This document shows positions 1 through 7,815 of a stretch of DNA of 64,000 nt, one piece after another. The position numbers and the translations under genes are program-made. Position 1 is the stretch's first letter. The number at the start of each line of letters is the position of its first letter. A model generated the notes under the pieces. That model did not search any database. It was not told the DNA's origin and saw only the letters and a list, made by a program, of their open reading frames with translations. This DNA is from Rhodospirillales bacterium (GTDB lineage Bacteria > Pseudomonadota > Alphaproteobacteria > Reyranellales > Reyranellaceae): the NCBI GenBank assembly GCA_016699855.1, contig CP064988.1, positions 930,001 through 994,000 of the forward strand. Direction: 5' to 3'.

Positions 1-828
1 GCCGCCGCCGCGAAGCTATCGGGCGCGCGCTTCGTCGTGCTCAAGGGCGCGCTGGCGCGGCTGGAGCGGGCCCTGGCCCAGTTCATGCTCGACCTGCACA
101 CCGGCGAGAACGGCTACACCGAGATCAACCCGCCCTTCCTGGTGAAGGACGCCGCCGTCTACGGCACCGGCAGCCTGCCGAAATTCGCCGAGGACCTGTT
201 CGGCACCACCAACGGCTACTGGCTGATCCCGACCGCCGAGGTGCCGCTGAGCAACCTCGTCAACGACAGCGTGGTCGAGGAGAAGGCGCTGCCGATGCGG
301 CTGACGGCGTGGACGCCGTGCTTCCGCTCCGAGGCGGGATCGGCCGGCCGCGACACCCGCGGCATGATCCGCATGCACCAGTTTCCCAAGGTCGAGCTGG
401 TGTCGATCACGACGCCGGAGGAGTCCGAGGCCGAGCACCTGCGCATGACCGCCTGCGCCGAGGGCGTGCTGACGAAGCTCGGCCTGCCGTTCCGCACCGT
501 CATGCTGTGCACCGGCGACATGGGCTTCGCCGCGCGCAAGACCTACGACATCGAGGTCTGGCTGCCGGGGCAGAACGCCTACCGCGAGATCTCGAGCTGC
601 TCCAACTGCGGCGACTTCCAGGCGCGACGCATGAACGCCCGCTACCGGCCGAGGGAAGGCAAGGGCACGCGGTTCCTGCACACGCTCAACGGCTCCGGCC
701 TCGCCGTCGGCCGCGCGCTGGTCGCGGTGCTGGAGAACTACCAGAACGAGGACGGCAGCGTGGCCGTCCCCGACGCGCTGCGCCCCTACATGGGCGGCCT
801 CGACACCATCCGCGCGCCGGGCGCGTAG
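1..828 (+). CDS. serS: seryl-tRNA synthetase, C-terminal part (5' end outside window)
   Basis: Charges tRNA(Ser) with serine in the cytoplasm. The frame is open from base 1, so the N-terminal coiled-coil arm and the start lie upstream. The visible 275 codons are the class II catalytic core. Motif 2 is seen as FRSEAGSAGRDTRG (about nt 322-363), followed by RMHQFPKVELV. Motif 3 is GSGLAVGRALVAVLENYQ (about nt 691-744), near the C-terminus as usual. The zinc-free bacterial type is indicated by the SGARFVVLKG start of the core and the ISSCSNCGDFQARR segment. The stop is followed after 10 nt by surE, and the order serS-surE-pcm-LysM/LytM lipoprotein is well known in alphaproteobacteria. The assignment is secure; only the N-terminus is missing. 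Confidence 0.97.
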   Translation, partial: AAAAKLSGARFVVLKGALARLERALAQFMLDLHTGENGYTEINPPFLVKDAAVYGTGSLPKFAEDLFGTTNGYWLIPTAEVPLSNLVNDSVVEEKALPMRLTAWTPCFRSEAGSAGRDTRGMIRMHQFPKVELVSITTPEESEAEHLRMTACAEGVLTKLGLPFRTVMLCTGDMGFAARKTYDIEVWLPGQNAYREISSCSNCGDFQARRMNARYRPREGKGTRFLHTLNGSGLAVGRALVAVLENYQNEDGSVAVPDALRPYMGGLDTIRAPGA

Positions 829-838
829 GGAACCGCAG

Positions 839-1627
839 ATGACCTTCGCGCCGCTCGACCCGACGGGGGTCCGCATCCTCGTCACCAACGACGACGGCAT
901 CAACGCGCCGGGGCTGGAGGCGCTCGGCGAGATCGCGCACGCGCTGAGCGACGACGTCTGGATCGTGGCGCCGGAAGCCAACCAGAGCGGCGCCGGCCAC
1001 TCGCTGTCGCTGTCGACGCCGATCCGCGCCCGCGAGGTCAATGAGCGCAAATTCGCCATCGAGGGCACGCCGACGGACTGCGTGCTGTTCGGCGTGCGCC
1101 ACCTGCTGCGCGGCCGCGAGCCGACCCTGGTGCTGTCGGGCGTCAACCGCGGCGCCAACATGGCCGACGACGTCACCTACTCCGGCACCATCGCCGGCGC
1201 GATGGAGGGCTGCCTGCTGGGCTTCCGCTCGATCGCGATGAGCCAGGTCTACACCGCGCCGCATCCGGTCAAGTGGGCGACCGCGACGCACCACGGTCCC
1301 GACGTGATCCGCAAGGTGCTGTCGGTCGAGTGGCCGCGCGAATGCCTGCTGAACGTCAACTTCCCCGACGTGGTGGCGTCGTCGGTCACCGGCGTGGTCG
1401 CGACGCGGCAGGGCAAGCGCGGCTTCGGCGGCGGCGTCGAAGAGCGCGCCGATCCGCGCGGCGGCGCCTACTACTGGATCGTCTACCGGCCCGACGAGCC
1501 GCTCACCACCGAGGGCAACGACATCGGCGCGGTGCGCGCCGGGGCGGTGTCGGTGACGCCGCTGCATCTCGACCTGACGCACGAATCGATGCGGCGGCGC
1601 CTGCGCGACGCCTTCGGGCACGATTGA
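839..1627 (+). CDS. surE: 5'/3'-nucleotidase SurE
   Basis: Metal-dependent phosphatase acting on nucleoside 5'- and 3'-monophosphates, and on short polyphosphate in some homologues. The 262-residue length is normal. The metal site is visible: the N-terminal VTNDDGINAPG supplies the paired Asp, NQSGAGHSLSLS the metal-binding Ser, and SGVNRGANMADDVTYSGT the conserved Asn and active-site loop. GTPTDCVLFG is also diagnostic. The ATG at 839 is chosen because it places the ILVTNDDG strand about 12 residues in, close to the family norm. It lies 10 nt after serS and 13 nt before pcm, so the three genes probably form one transcript. In other alphaproteobacteria surE and pcm are likewise adjacent and linked to stationary-phase survival and repair. 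Confidence 0.96.
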   Translation: MTFAPLDPTGVRILVTNDDGINAPGLEALGEIAHALSDDVWIVAPEANQSGAGHSLSLSTPIRAREVNERKFAIEGTPTDCVLFGVRHLLRGREPTLVLSGVNRGANMADDVTYSGTIAGAMEGCLLGFRSIAMSQVYTAPHPVKWATATHHGPDVIRKVLSVEWPRECLLNVNFPDVVASSVTGVVATRQGKRGFGGGVEERADPRGGAYYWIVYRPDEPLTTEGNDIGAVRAGAVSVTPLHLDLTHESMRRRLRDAFGHD

Positions 1628-1640
1628 GGCCGGACGCGGG

Positions 1641-2285
1641 ATGTCCAGCGCCGCCAAGCAGCGTCTGATCGCCGAGTTGCGCCGGGGCGGCGTGACCGAC
1701 GAGCGCGTGCTGGCCGTGATGACCGCGATCCCGCGCGAGGCGTTCGTGACGCCGACCTTCGTCGAGCGCGCCTACGACAACATGGCGCTGCCGATCGGCT
1801 TCGGCCAGACCATCAGCCAGCCGCTGGTGGTGGCGGCGATGACGCAGGCGCTCGACGTCGGCGAGCGCATGAAGGTGCTGGAGATCGGCACCGGCTCGGG
1901 CTACCAGGCCGCGATCCTCGCCAAGCTCTGCCGCCGGCTGTTCACGGTCGAGCGCTACAAGGCGCTGTCGAAGGACGCCGAAAAGCGCCTGCTCGACCTG
2001 CGCATCCACAACGTCGTGTTCCATGTCGGCGACGGCACCAAAGGCTGGCCGCCGCAGGCGCCGTTCGACCGCATCATCGTCACGGCGGCGGCCGGCGAGA
2101 TGCCGCGCGCGCTGGTCGACCAGCTCGCGGTCGGCGGCATCATGCTGGTGCCGGTCGGTCCGGATCCGGTGAACCAGACCGTCGAGCGCATCGTGCGGAC
2201 CGAGGACGGCTTCACGCGCGAGCCGATCATGCCCGTCCGCTTCGTTCCCCTCGTCGCCGGCGCGCTGCCGACCTACGAGGCGTGA
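1641..2285 (+). CDS. pcm: protein-L-isoaspartate O-methyltransferase
   Basis: Repairs isomerised aspartyl residues in aged proteins by S-adenosylmethionine-dependent carboxyl methylation. The 214-residue length matches bacterial Pcm. The family signature PIGFGQTISQP is at about residues 52-62, and the SAM-binding loop LEIGTGSGYQAA at about 80-91. The post-I segment FDRIIVTAAAGEMPRALVDQL is also seen. The ATG is 13 nt after surE, which fits a serS-surE-pcm operon. The C-terminal VRFVPLVAG motif is intact, so there is no truncation. The next gene follows after more than 330 nt and probably has its own promoter. Confidence 0.95.
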   Translation: MSSAAKQRLIAELRRGGVTDERVLAVMTAIPREAFVTPTFVERAYDNMALPIGFGQTISQPLVVAAMTQALDVGERMKVLEIGTGSGYQAAILAKLCRRLFTVERYKALSKDAEKRLLDLRIHNVVFHVGDGTKGWPPQAPFDRIIVTAAAGEMPRALVDQLAVGGIMLVPVGPDPVNQTVERIVRTEDGFTREPIMPVRFVPLVAGALPTYEA

Positions 2286-2587
2286 GGCGGCGGAGGGAAC
2301 CACCCCGGTCTTCGTGTTCATCGCCATGCGCTTACAAGACCGCGGTGCGGCGGCGCGGATTCGCCCGCGGACGATGATCGTTTGAATCGCGCTTTGGACG
2401 CCATACCCCGCCTGTAAGCGGGCGCCACGGTCTCGCGGAGGCGAGGTCACCGGCCGTTCGGGGCGCGAACGGCCCAATGCGGGACGCGCACTCGGTCATA
2501 CGCTTTTCGCGCCGGATCGAGACGGCGGTGATGGTCGCGGCGGTCGCGAATGCGGCGCGACGATGGCGGCGCGGCGCGCGGGGTGGA
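2286..2587. other. intergenic spacer between pcm and the lipoprotein gene
   Basis: About 300 nt with no recognisable gene. It contains one perfect hairpin (listed separately) and a promoter-like element just before the lipoprotein start. The open frame running across the second half has no recognisable homology upstream of the lipoprotein ATG and is read as chance in GC-rich DNA. Confidence 0.6.
2452..2474. terminator. perfect 9-bp hairpin downstream of pcm
   Basis: GGCCGTTCG at 2452-2460 pairs exactly with CGAACGGCC at 2466-2474 around a five-base GGGCG loop. No T-tract follows on either strand, so it could be a Rho-independent terminator of the weak GC-rich type, an RNA-stabilising 3' end for serS-surE-pcm, or a structural element. 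Confidence 0.4.
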
Positions 2588-2616
2588 TTCACGAGCGGTC
2601 GTTTTTGCGGTATCCT
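2588..2616 (+). promoter_or_regulatory. sigma70-like promoter abutting the lipoprotein start
   Basis: TTCACG (2588-2593) and TATCCT (2611-2616) are separated by 17 bp. The ATG at 2624 begins 7 nt after the -10 hexamer, about where transcription would start. No purine-rich ribosome-binding site lies between them, so the mRNA may be leaderless. Confidence 0.45.
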
Positions 2617-2623
2617 GCCGGCC

Positions 2624-3559
2624 ATGAAAAACAACGCGCGTCGCTCCCCCTCGCGAGCGCGCCGCCGGAACGTGGCCTCGCGCGTCGGCGTCCCGCTCGT
2701 CCTGCTTCTCGCTCTCGCGGGCTGCCAGGCCTACGACGCGGCCGTCTACGGACGCCGCGGCGGCGTGGTCGAGTATCCCGGCTCTGGCGCCCGTCCCGAC
2801 GCGCCGGCGATCTACGTCGTGCGCCAAGGCGATACGATGGACGGCATCGCCCAGCGCTTCGGCGTGCCGGCCAGCCGCATCGCCGAGCGCAACAGCCTGT
2901 CGTCGCCCTACAAGCTCTCGCCCGGCGCGTGGCTGGAGATTCCCGGCGCCCGGGTGGTCGAGGCGTCGGCGCCATCGGGCGCCGCGCCCGGCGGCGAACC
3001 GGCGTCGACCTCGTCGCCCAGCGGTCCGGTGACCTCGAGCGAACTGCCGCCGCCCCCGGGAGGCGCCCAGCCGCCGAAGCCCGTCGCGGGCGCGCTGCCG
3101 TCGTCGTCCGGCGCCGTCGCCACCACGTCGCCGACCGCGACGACGGCCACGCCGCCCAAGCCGGTCGCCCTGCCCGGCGCCGGGGCCCCGAAATTCGAGT
3201 GGCCGGTGCGCGGCCGCACCGTCCGCGGCTTCGGCGCCCAGGCCGATGGCCAGCGCAACGACGGCGTCAACATCGCCGCCGCGTCGGGCACGCCGGTGAA
3301 GGCCGCCGAGGGTGGCACGGTCGTCTACAGCGGCAGCGAGGTGAAGGGCTTCGGCAACCTCGTGCTGGTCAGCCACGCCGGCGGCTACGTCACGGCCTAC
3401 GCCCATCTCGACAAGCTCTCGGTGCAGAAAGGCGCGGCGGTGAAGAAGGGCCAAAGCCTCGGCACCGTCGGCACGACCGGCGGCGTGGCCGAACCGCAGC
3501 TGCATTTCGAGGTCCGCCAGCGCAACAAGCCGGTCGATCCCGCGTCCGTTCTCCCCTGA
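2624..3559 (+). CDS. nlpD: NlpD-like LysM/LytM (degenerate M23) lipoprotein
   Basis: Envelope lipoprotein of 311 residues, likely an activator of periplasmic peptidoglycan amidases. The start at 2624 gives a basic n-region, a hydrophobic core and the lipobox LALAGC with Cys34. An upstream in-frame start would bury this signal. A LysM domain (about 63-107, IYVVRQGDTMDGIAQRFG) is followed by a Ser/Pro/Thr-rich linker (about 108-190) and an M23/LytM domain (about 191-311). In the LytM domain the usual zinc-ligand HxGxD is replaced by RNDGVN, and the HxH motif reads QLHFEV. The metal site is therefore missing, as in NlpD/EnvC-type activators. Position after surE-pcm matches the classical pcm-nlpD order. 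The symbol is assigned by architecture and synteny. Confidence 0.85.
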   Translation: MKNNARRSPSRARRRNVASRVGVPLVLLLALAGCQAYDAAVYGRRGGVVEYPGSGARPDAPAIYVVRQGDTMDGIAQRFGVPASRIAERNSLSSPYKLSPGAWLEIPGARVVEASAPSGAAPGGEPASTSSPSGPVTSSELPPPPGGAQPPKPVAGALPSSSGAVATTSPTATTATPPKPVALPGAGAPKFEWPVRGRTVRGFGAQADGQRNDGVNIAAASGTPVKAAEGGTVVYSGSEVKGFGNLVLVSHAGGYVTAYAHLDKLSVQKGAAVKKGQSLGTVGTTGGVAEPQLHFEVRQRNKPVDPASVLP

Positions 3560-3601
3560 TCGTCGCCCGCCGGCGCGCTCGCGTCGCGCCGCCGCCGCCG
3601 C

Positions 3602-3640
3602 TATGGTGCGCCGCCGATTTCAGGCGACCATAGGAGCAGA
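3602..3640 (+). promoter_or_regulatory. putative -10 and ribosome-binding site for ridA-like gene
   Basis: TATGGT at 3602-3607 resembles a -10 box, and AGGAG lies just before the ATG at 3644. Here a normal leader of about 30 nt is implied, unlike the preceding lipoprotein gene. Confidence 0.35.
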
Positions 3641-3643
3641 ATC

Positions 3644-3991
3644 ATGAGCATCACCCGCATCGAGGCCGGCGCCCGCATGAGCAAGGCCGTCGTGCACGGC
3701 GACACCGTCTACCTCGCCGGCATCGTGGCCGACGACACGTCGCAGGACGTCAAGGGCCAGACCCGGCAGATCCTCGCCACGATCGACGCGCTGCTCGCCA
3801 AGGCCGGCTCGGACAAGAGCAAGCTGCTGTCGGCCAACATCTGGCTGACCGACATCACGACCTGGTCGCAGATGAACAAGGTGTGGGATGCCTGGGTGTC
3901 CCCCGGCAACACGCCGGCCCGCGCCACGGTCGAGACCAAGCTGGCCGGCCCGCAGTACAAGGTCGAGATCATGGTGCAGGCCGCCAAGTAG
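3644..3991 (+). CDS. RidA/YjgF-family protein
   Basis: A 115-residue member of the RidA (YjgF/YER057c/UK114) superfamily. RidA proper hydrolyses reactive enamine/imine intermediates from PLP enzymes; several subfamilies have other or unknown activities. Visible family features are VVHGDTVYLAG near the N-terminus, IDALLAKAGSDKSKLLSANIWLTD in the middle and the C-terminal PARATVETKLAGPQYKVEIMVQAA, which contains the conserved Arg of the active-site cleft. The length is slightly shorter than classical RidA (about 128). It is probably transcribed alone, with an AGGAG Shine-Dalgarno before the ATG. The exact substrate cannot be told from sequence. Confidence 0.85.
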   Translation: MSITRIEAGARMSKAVVHGDTVYLAGIVADDTSQDVKGQTRQILATIDALLAKAGSDKSKLLSANIWLTDITTWSQMNKVWDAWVSPGNTPARATVETKLAGPQYKVEIMVQAAK

Positions 3992-4155
3992 GCGGTCCGC
4001 CCGGACGGCATCGGACGGCGCGTTCCCCCGGGGACGCGCCGTTTTCCGTTTCGTGAACGGCGTTGATGGGCGGAGGGTCGCGCGCGCGGCTATATTGCGC
4101 ACATGGACCGCGTCCGGCGAGGCCGGGACCGCGACCGACCGAAGGACGACCGACC

Positions 4156-4659
4156 ATGACCCGATTCAGACGCCGGCATGTCATCTGGGGCGCCGCCGCT
4201 CTCGCCACGGGCGTCGTGGCCTCGCGTAGCTGGACCGCGACCGCGCAGGGACCGTCGAAGGCGTTCGAAGTCAGCTACTCCGAGGACGAGTGGCGCAAGC
4301 GCCTGTCGCCGGAGCAGTTCCGCGTGCTGCGCAAACACGGCACGGAACGCGCGGGCACCAGTCCGCTCGACCACGAGAAGCGCGCCGGCACGTTCCACTG
4401 CGCCGGCTGCGACCTGCCGTTGTTCGCCTCGACGACCAAGTTCGACAGCGGCACGGGCTGGCCGAGCTTCTGGCAGCCGCTGGACAACGCCGTCGGCACC
4501 AAGGAGGACCGCTCGTTCTTCATGACGCGGATCGAGGTCCATTGCCGTCGCTGCGGCGGCCATCTCGGCCATGTGTTCGACGACGGACCCAAACCGACGG
4601 GGCTGCGCTACTGCATGAACGGGATCGCCATGACCTTCAAACCGGCGGGTGCCTCGTGA
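4156..4659 (+). CDS. msrB: exported methionine-R-sulfoxide reductase MsrB
   Basis: Reduces methionine-R-sulfoxide in oxidised proteins. The chosen ATG at 4156 gives a 167-residue protein starting with FRRRHVIWGAAALATG, a twin-arginine-like signal, so it should act in the periplasm. An upstream in-frame ATG (4063) adds low-complexity sequence only. The reductase domain begins near residue 40. Zinc-binding CxxC pairs are seen (CAGC and CRRC), as are the GTGWPSF motif, GGHLGHVFDDGP and the catalytic Cys in RYCMNG. Its stop overlaps the GTG start of msrA (GTGA), showing translational coupling and a dedicated exported MsrB-MsrA repair pair. TATATT at 4091-4096 could be its -10 box. Confidence 0.93.
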   Translation: MTRFRRRHVIWGAAALATGVVASRSWTATAQGPSKAFEVSYSEDEWRKRLSPEQFRVLRKHGTERAGTSPLDHEKRAGTFHCAGCDLPLFASTTKFDSGTGWPSFWQPLDNAVGTKEDRSFFMTRIEVHCRRCGGHLGHVFDDGPKPTGLRYCMNGIAMTFKPAGAS

Positions 4660-5297
4660 GCGCCGCCGCCATGCCGCGCCGCTGGCTGGCGGCCGTCGCC
4701 GCCGCGCTGACCCTGGGCGCCGCCACGCTGGCGCTCGCGCAGGCGCCGACGCCCGCGCCGTCCGGCAAGGCCGTGGCGATCTTCGCCGGCGGCTGCTTCT
4801 GGTGCATGGAGCCGCCGTTCGACAAGATCGACGGCGTGACCGCGACGATCTCCGGCTACACAGGCGGCCACAAATCGATGCCGACCTACGAGCAGGTCAC
4901 GGCCGGCCGCACCGGCCACATCGAGGCGGTCAAGGTCGAGTACGACCCGGCCAAGGTGACCTACGCGAAGCTGCTGGAGGTGTTCTGGCGCAACATCGAT
5001 CCGCTCGATGACAAGGGCCAGTTCTGCGACAAGGGCGAATCCTACCTGTCGGCGATCTTCCCGGTCGACGAGGCGCAGCGGAAGGTGGCCGAGGCGTCGC
5101 TCGAGGCGCTGGTCGCGGCCAAGACCCTGCCCGGCAAGATCGTCACCCGCATCCTGCCGGCGGCCACGTTCTGGCCGGCCGAGGAGTACCACCAGGACTA
5201 CTATCTGAAGAATCCGAACCGCTACCAGTACTACCGCTGGAGCTGCGGCCGCGACGCGCGCCTGAAGAAGCTCTGGGGCGAGCCGGCGGCGAAGTGA
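4656..5297 (+). CDS. msrA: exported methionine-S-sulfoxide reductase MsrA
   Basis: Reduces methionine-S-sulfoxide, complementing the R-specific MsrB immediately upstream. The catalytic motif GGCFWCMEPPFD is present, followed by SGYTGG, YEQVTAGRTGHIEAV and the FCDKGESYLSAIF and EYHQDYY segments typical of the family. A likely resolving Cys is in WSCGRDARLK near the C-terminus. The N-terminus PRRWLAAVAAALTLGAATLALAQA is a cleavable signal peptide, so the enzyme is periplasmic. Translation can begin at the GTG overlapping the msrB stop (4656) or at the ATG at 4671; both keep the signal. The overlap argues for co-translation. Exported MsrA/B pairs are known in other proteobacteria as defence against envelope oxidation. 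Confidence 0.93.
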   Translation: MSAAAMPRRWLAAVAAALTLGAATLALAQAPTPAPSGKAVAIFAGGCFWCMEPPFDKIDGVTATISGYTGGHKSMPTYEQVTAGRTGHIEAVKVEYDPAKVTYAKLLEVFWRNIDPLDDKGQFCDKGESYLSAIFPVDEAQRKVAEASLEALVAAKTLPGKIVTRILPAATFWPAEEYHQDYYLKNPNRYQYYRWSCGRDARLKKLWGEPAAK

Positions 5298-5396
5298 TCG
5301 ACGGCGCGTCGATTCCCTCTCCGTCGCGCGGCCGAGCGCTGAGCGCTGGTGGAAGCGAACAACGTCGCGCACATCCGCCACCGTCATCCCGAGCGC

Positions 5397-5732
5397 TTGC
5401 CTCCGCCATCATCCTGAGCGAGCGCCATCGGCGCGTCGTCGAAGGATCTTTCCGCGCCGGGCGCCATGACAAGATCCTTCGACTACGGCGCCGCGCGCCT
5501 CCGCTCAGGATGACAGTGTTTGGCTTCTGAACGGAGAGCGTCACCGCCCGGCGAGCAGTCATCGCGCGTTGCCTCCGCCGGCATCCTGAGCGAGCGCCGC
5601 CGGCGCGTTGTCGACGGATCTTTCCGCACCGGGCGCCACGACAAGGTCCTTCGACCACAGCGCTGCGCGCCTCCGCTCAGGATGACAATGTTTGGCTTCT
5701 GAGCGGAGAGCGTCACCGCTCGGCGAGTGGTC
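5397..5732. repeat. two tandem copies of a ~172-bp palindromic repeat unit
   Basis: Two adjacent copies (about 5397-5560 and 5569-5732) align with a constant 172-nt offset and are roughly 90% alike by eye. Each has a long imperfect inverted repeat: in copy one, CATCCTGAGCGAGCGC... (5410-5450) faces ...CCGCTCAGGATG (5471-5512). Each ends with TTTGGCTTCTGA(A/G)CGGAGAGCGTCACCG. There is no coding potential. This looks like an intergenic, non-autonomous palindromic repeat of the REP/MITE type that has duplicated in tandem. Confidence 0.8.
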
Positions 5733-5760
5733 GTCGCTCCTCGTGGGCGCCGGCCACGAT

Positions 5761-5825
5761 GTCATCCCGAGCGCAGCGAGGGATCCAGGCGCCGTCCCTG
5801 GATCCCTCGCTGCGCTCGGGATGAC
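5761..5825. repeat. perfect 65-bp palindrome (29-bp arms, 7-nt loop)
   Basis: The left arm at 5761-5789 begins GTCATCCCGAGCGCAGCGAG and is exactly complementary to the right arm at 5797-5825; the loop is CGCCGTC. It lies directly after the tandem repeat and before a decayed transposase. A degenerate element with the same length and organisation occurs at 43941-44005. It would form a very stable hairpin in RNA or cruciform DNA. Confidence 0.85.
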
Positions 5826-5889
5826 AGGGAAGCCCGGCGGAGAGGGAAGACTCCCCTTAGGCGACATTCCCCAGATCGACCCGTGGAAC

Positions 5890-6120
5890 GGTGCGAACGC
5901 TGGCGCCCGATTTGTCGCAGGATTTGCGTGAACAGTTCTCTCGACACCGCGACCTTGGCGCCGATCTTCACCGGCTTCTCCGCAGGCTGGTCGGCGACCA
6001 CTGCCCGACCGCCTCGGGCAAGGCCGGCGTGCGCATGAAACGTTGGCGAGACTGTAGGCCAGCGCGTGCAACTGGAGACGCACGCCATTTGGCGGCGAAC
6101 GAGCAGCACGAAAGGCGCGT
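5890..6120 (-). pseudogene. decayed 3' fragment of an IS1380-family transposase
   Basis: On the minus strand three frames together recall the conserved C-terminus of IS1380-type transposases: NGVRLQLHALAYSLANVS, then (shifted) ALPEAVGQWSPTSLR, then (shifted again) PVKIGAKVAVSRELFTQILRQIGR. Intact relatives, from memory, read roughly NAVRLQLHALAYNLGNF...ALP..V..WSLTSLREKLVKIGAKVV..GRYVTFQ.AEVAVPR.LFA.IL..I.R. The stretch between GAKV and AV is deleted. There are at least two frameshifts and no start, no N-terminus and no recognisable terminal inverted repeats, so the element is dead. Its presence next to repeats marks an insertion-prone island. Family assignment is from motif memory, not a search. 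Confidence 0.6.
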
Positions 6121-6315
6121 CCACTCGCGCACCGGTGCTCGCCGCGCGGTAGCACGGCCGAAGCCGCCCGCTTCCGTTCCAACGGCGGGCTTCGACCGGT
6201 CAGGCTCGACACGGGCGTTATCCAGGCGCTGTCGGCGTTGTCAGAACAGTGCAATCGCCGATACGCTCGCCACTCGATCGCCAGATCGGCCAGCCAGTGA
6301 GAAGGAAGTCGCCGG

Positions 6316-7638
6316 ATGACACAGGACGCCCAGGGGAACGCGGTTTCGGGGGGCACGCCGGACGCTGTGGAACGTCTCGACCAAGCCATTCGCGCGTTCA
6401 CCATCGGCTATGGCGACGCGATGGCGCTGCTGGATGCGGCAAGCGCCGTGTCGCCCGACATGCCCATGGCCCTGATCGCCAAGGCATGGATCGTCGCGAT
6501 CCCGATCGACCCCAGGCTGGCGGTGATGGCCGCAGGCTTGGCCGAACGTGCGCGGGCATTGCCCCTGAACGAGCGTGAGCGGTCCCTGCTGGGCGCGCTC
6601 GACCGAATGCTGACCGGCGAAAGGCGGGCCAGCATCACGGCGCTCGAAGCGCATCTGCTGGACCATCCGCGCGATTTGCTCGCGCACTACGCCGCCTTCT
6701 ACTGCGACGCGCTGTTGGGCCGCTTTCCCCGAATGCGCGAGCGAGCGGCACGCGCCTTGCCGTATTGGTCGTCTGACACGCCGGGTTTCGCGGTGTTGCG
6801 CGCGGCGCGGGGCTTCGCGCTGGAGGAGGCCGGCTGCTACGCCGAGGCGGAGGAGGATGCGCGGGCCGCCATTGCCCTGGAACCGCATCTCTATTTTGCC
6901 CACCACGGGATCATGCATTGCATGGAGATGACCGGCCGTCCCAAGGACGGCCTCGCCTGGAGCAGGGAGCACGCGGCGCTGTGGGCCTCAGCCGAAAGCG
7001 GCGCGCAGGGCCATCTTTGGTGGCACACCAGCCTGTTCCACGTCGAGCTCGATCAGTTCAGCGAGGCCCTGGAACTCTACGACGGCCCGCTGATGCGCAC
7101 GATCCGCCCGATCGGGTTCGCGGTCAGCGACCCCGCCGCCTTGCTCTGGCGCCTGGACACGATGGGCTGCGATGTCGGCCGTCGGTGGAACGATCTGCTG
7201 CCCCGCTGGGAGGGGCGTGCCGACGGGCGGCATATGGTCTTTACCGACATGCACGCGGCGATGACCGAACTGCGCTCCGGCAACGAGGCTCTCGCGGAGG
7301 CACGCCTGTCCACCATGCGTCAGACCGCCGCCGGCACGGGCGAGACCGCGGCGTTGTATCGGGAGGTCGGGCTGCCGCTGGTCGAGGCGATCGTCGCGTT
7401 CCACCGCGGGGCGTATGACGACTGCGTCGAGCTTTTGTTTCCCTTGCGGCCCGAGGTCTGGCGCATTGGCGGCAGCATCGCGCAGCGCGACATCGTCGAC
7501 TGGACCCTCACCACGGCCGCATTGCGCGCCGGACGGCGGGCGCTCGCCTGGGGACTAACCTACGAGCGCCTCGCGGCACGGCCTGAGAGTCTGATCAATC
7601 GGAGGTTCCAGCGTGAGGCGGAGCGGCTCTCTGCCTAG
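6316..7638 (+). CDS. TTC38-like tetratricopeptide repeat protein (first copy)
   Basis: Predicted cytoplasmic, 440 residues, no signal peptide. It resembles the TTC38 family of TPR proteins, found in bacteria and animals with no established biochemical role. Characteristic stretches are LNERERSLLGALDRMLTGE (about 79-97), DHPRDLLAHYAAFYCDALLG, the HHGIMHCMEMTGRPKDGL helix-turn-helix block, the WWHTSLFHVELDQFSEALELYD motif and CDVGRRWNDLLPRW. The ATG at 6316 is preceded by GAAGGAA about 11 nt upstream, a reasonable ribosome-binding site. A homologue of similar length lies at 18149-19534 on the opposite strand. The gene stands alone after the repeat island, so context gives no function. Confidence 0.75.
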   Translation: MTQDAQGNAVSGGTPDAVERLDQAIRAFTIGYGDAMALLDAASAVSPDMPMALIAKAWIVAIPIDPRLAVMAAGLAERARALPLNERERSLLGALDRMLTGERRASITALEAHLLDHPRDLLAHYAAFYCDALLGRFPRMRERAARALPYWSSDTPGFAVLRAARGFALEEAGCYAEAEEDARAAIALEPHLYFAHHGIMHCMEMTGRPKDGLAWSREHAALWASAESGAQGHLWWHTSLFHVELDQFSEALELYDGPLMRTIRPIGFAVSDPAALLWRLDTMGCDVGRRWNDLLPRWEGRADGRHMVFTDMHAAMTELRSGNEALAEARLSTMRQTAAGTGETAALYREVGLPLVEAIVAFHRGAYDDCVELLFPLRPEVWRIGGSIAQRDIVDWTLTTAALRAGRRALAWGLTYERLAARPESLINRRFQREAERLSA

Positions 7639-7815
7639 TCGCTTGCGAAGTCGGCGGGGGATGGATCGGGTGGGGGGCGACGTGCGGATGCGACTGATGC
7701 GCCGATCCTACGGCGGATCAAGGTTGAAGCAGCGTTGCTTCTCCAGATGTATCTCGCCCGGTCTGGATGTTGTCGTACATGGATCGGAAACGTGAGCTTA
7801 ACGGATCCTACCGCA
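7639..7815. other. non-coding spacer
   Basis: A short region between the first TTC38-like gene and the TPR remnant. I see no gene, repeat or clear signal in it. Confidence 0.5.

Noticed and set aside
686..2477. Long open frames on the minus strand opposite surE and pcm
   Set aside because: Arg/Ala-rich shadow translations of high-GC coding DNA. No recognised motif, and the plus-strand genes explain the region fully.
5397..5825. CRISPR array
   Set aside because: Only two long units, themselves palindromic, without regularly spaced short repeats and unique spacers, and no cas genes.
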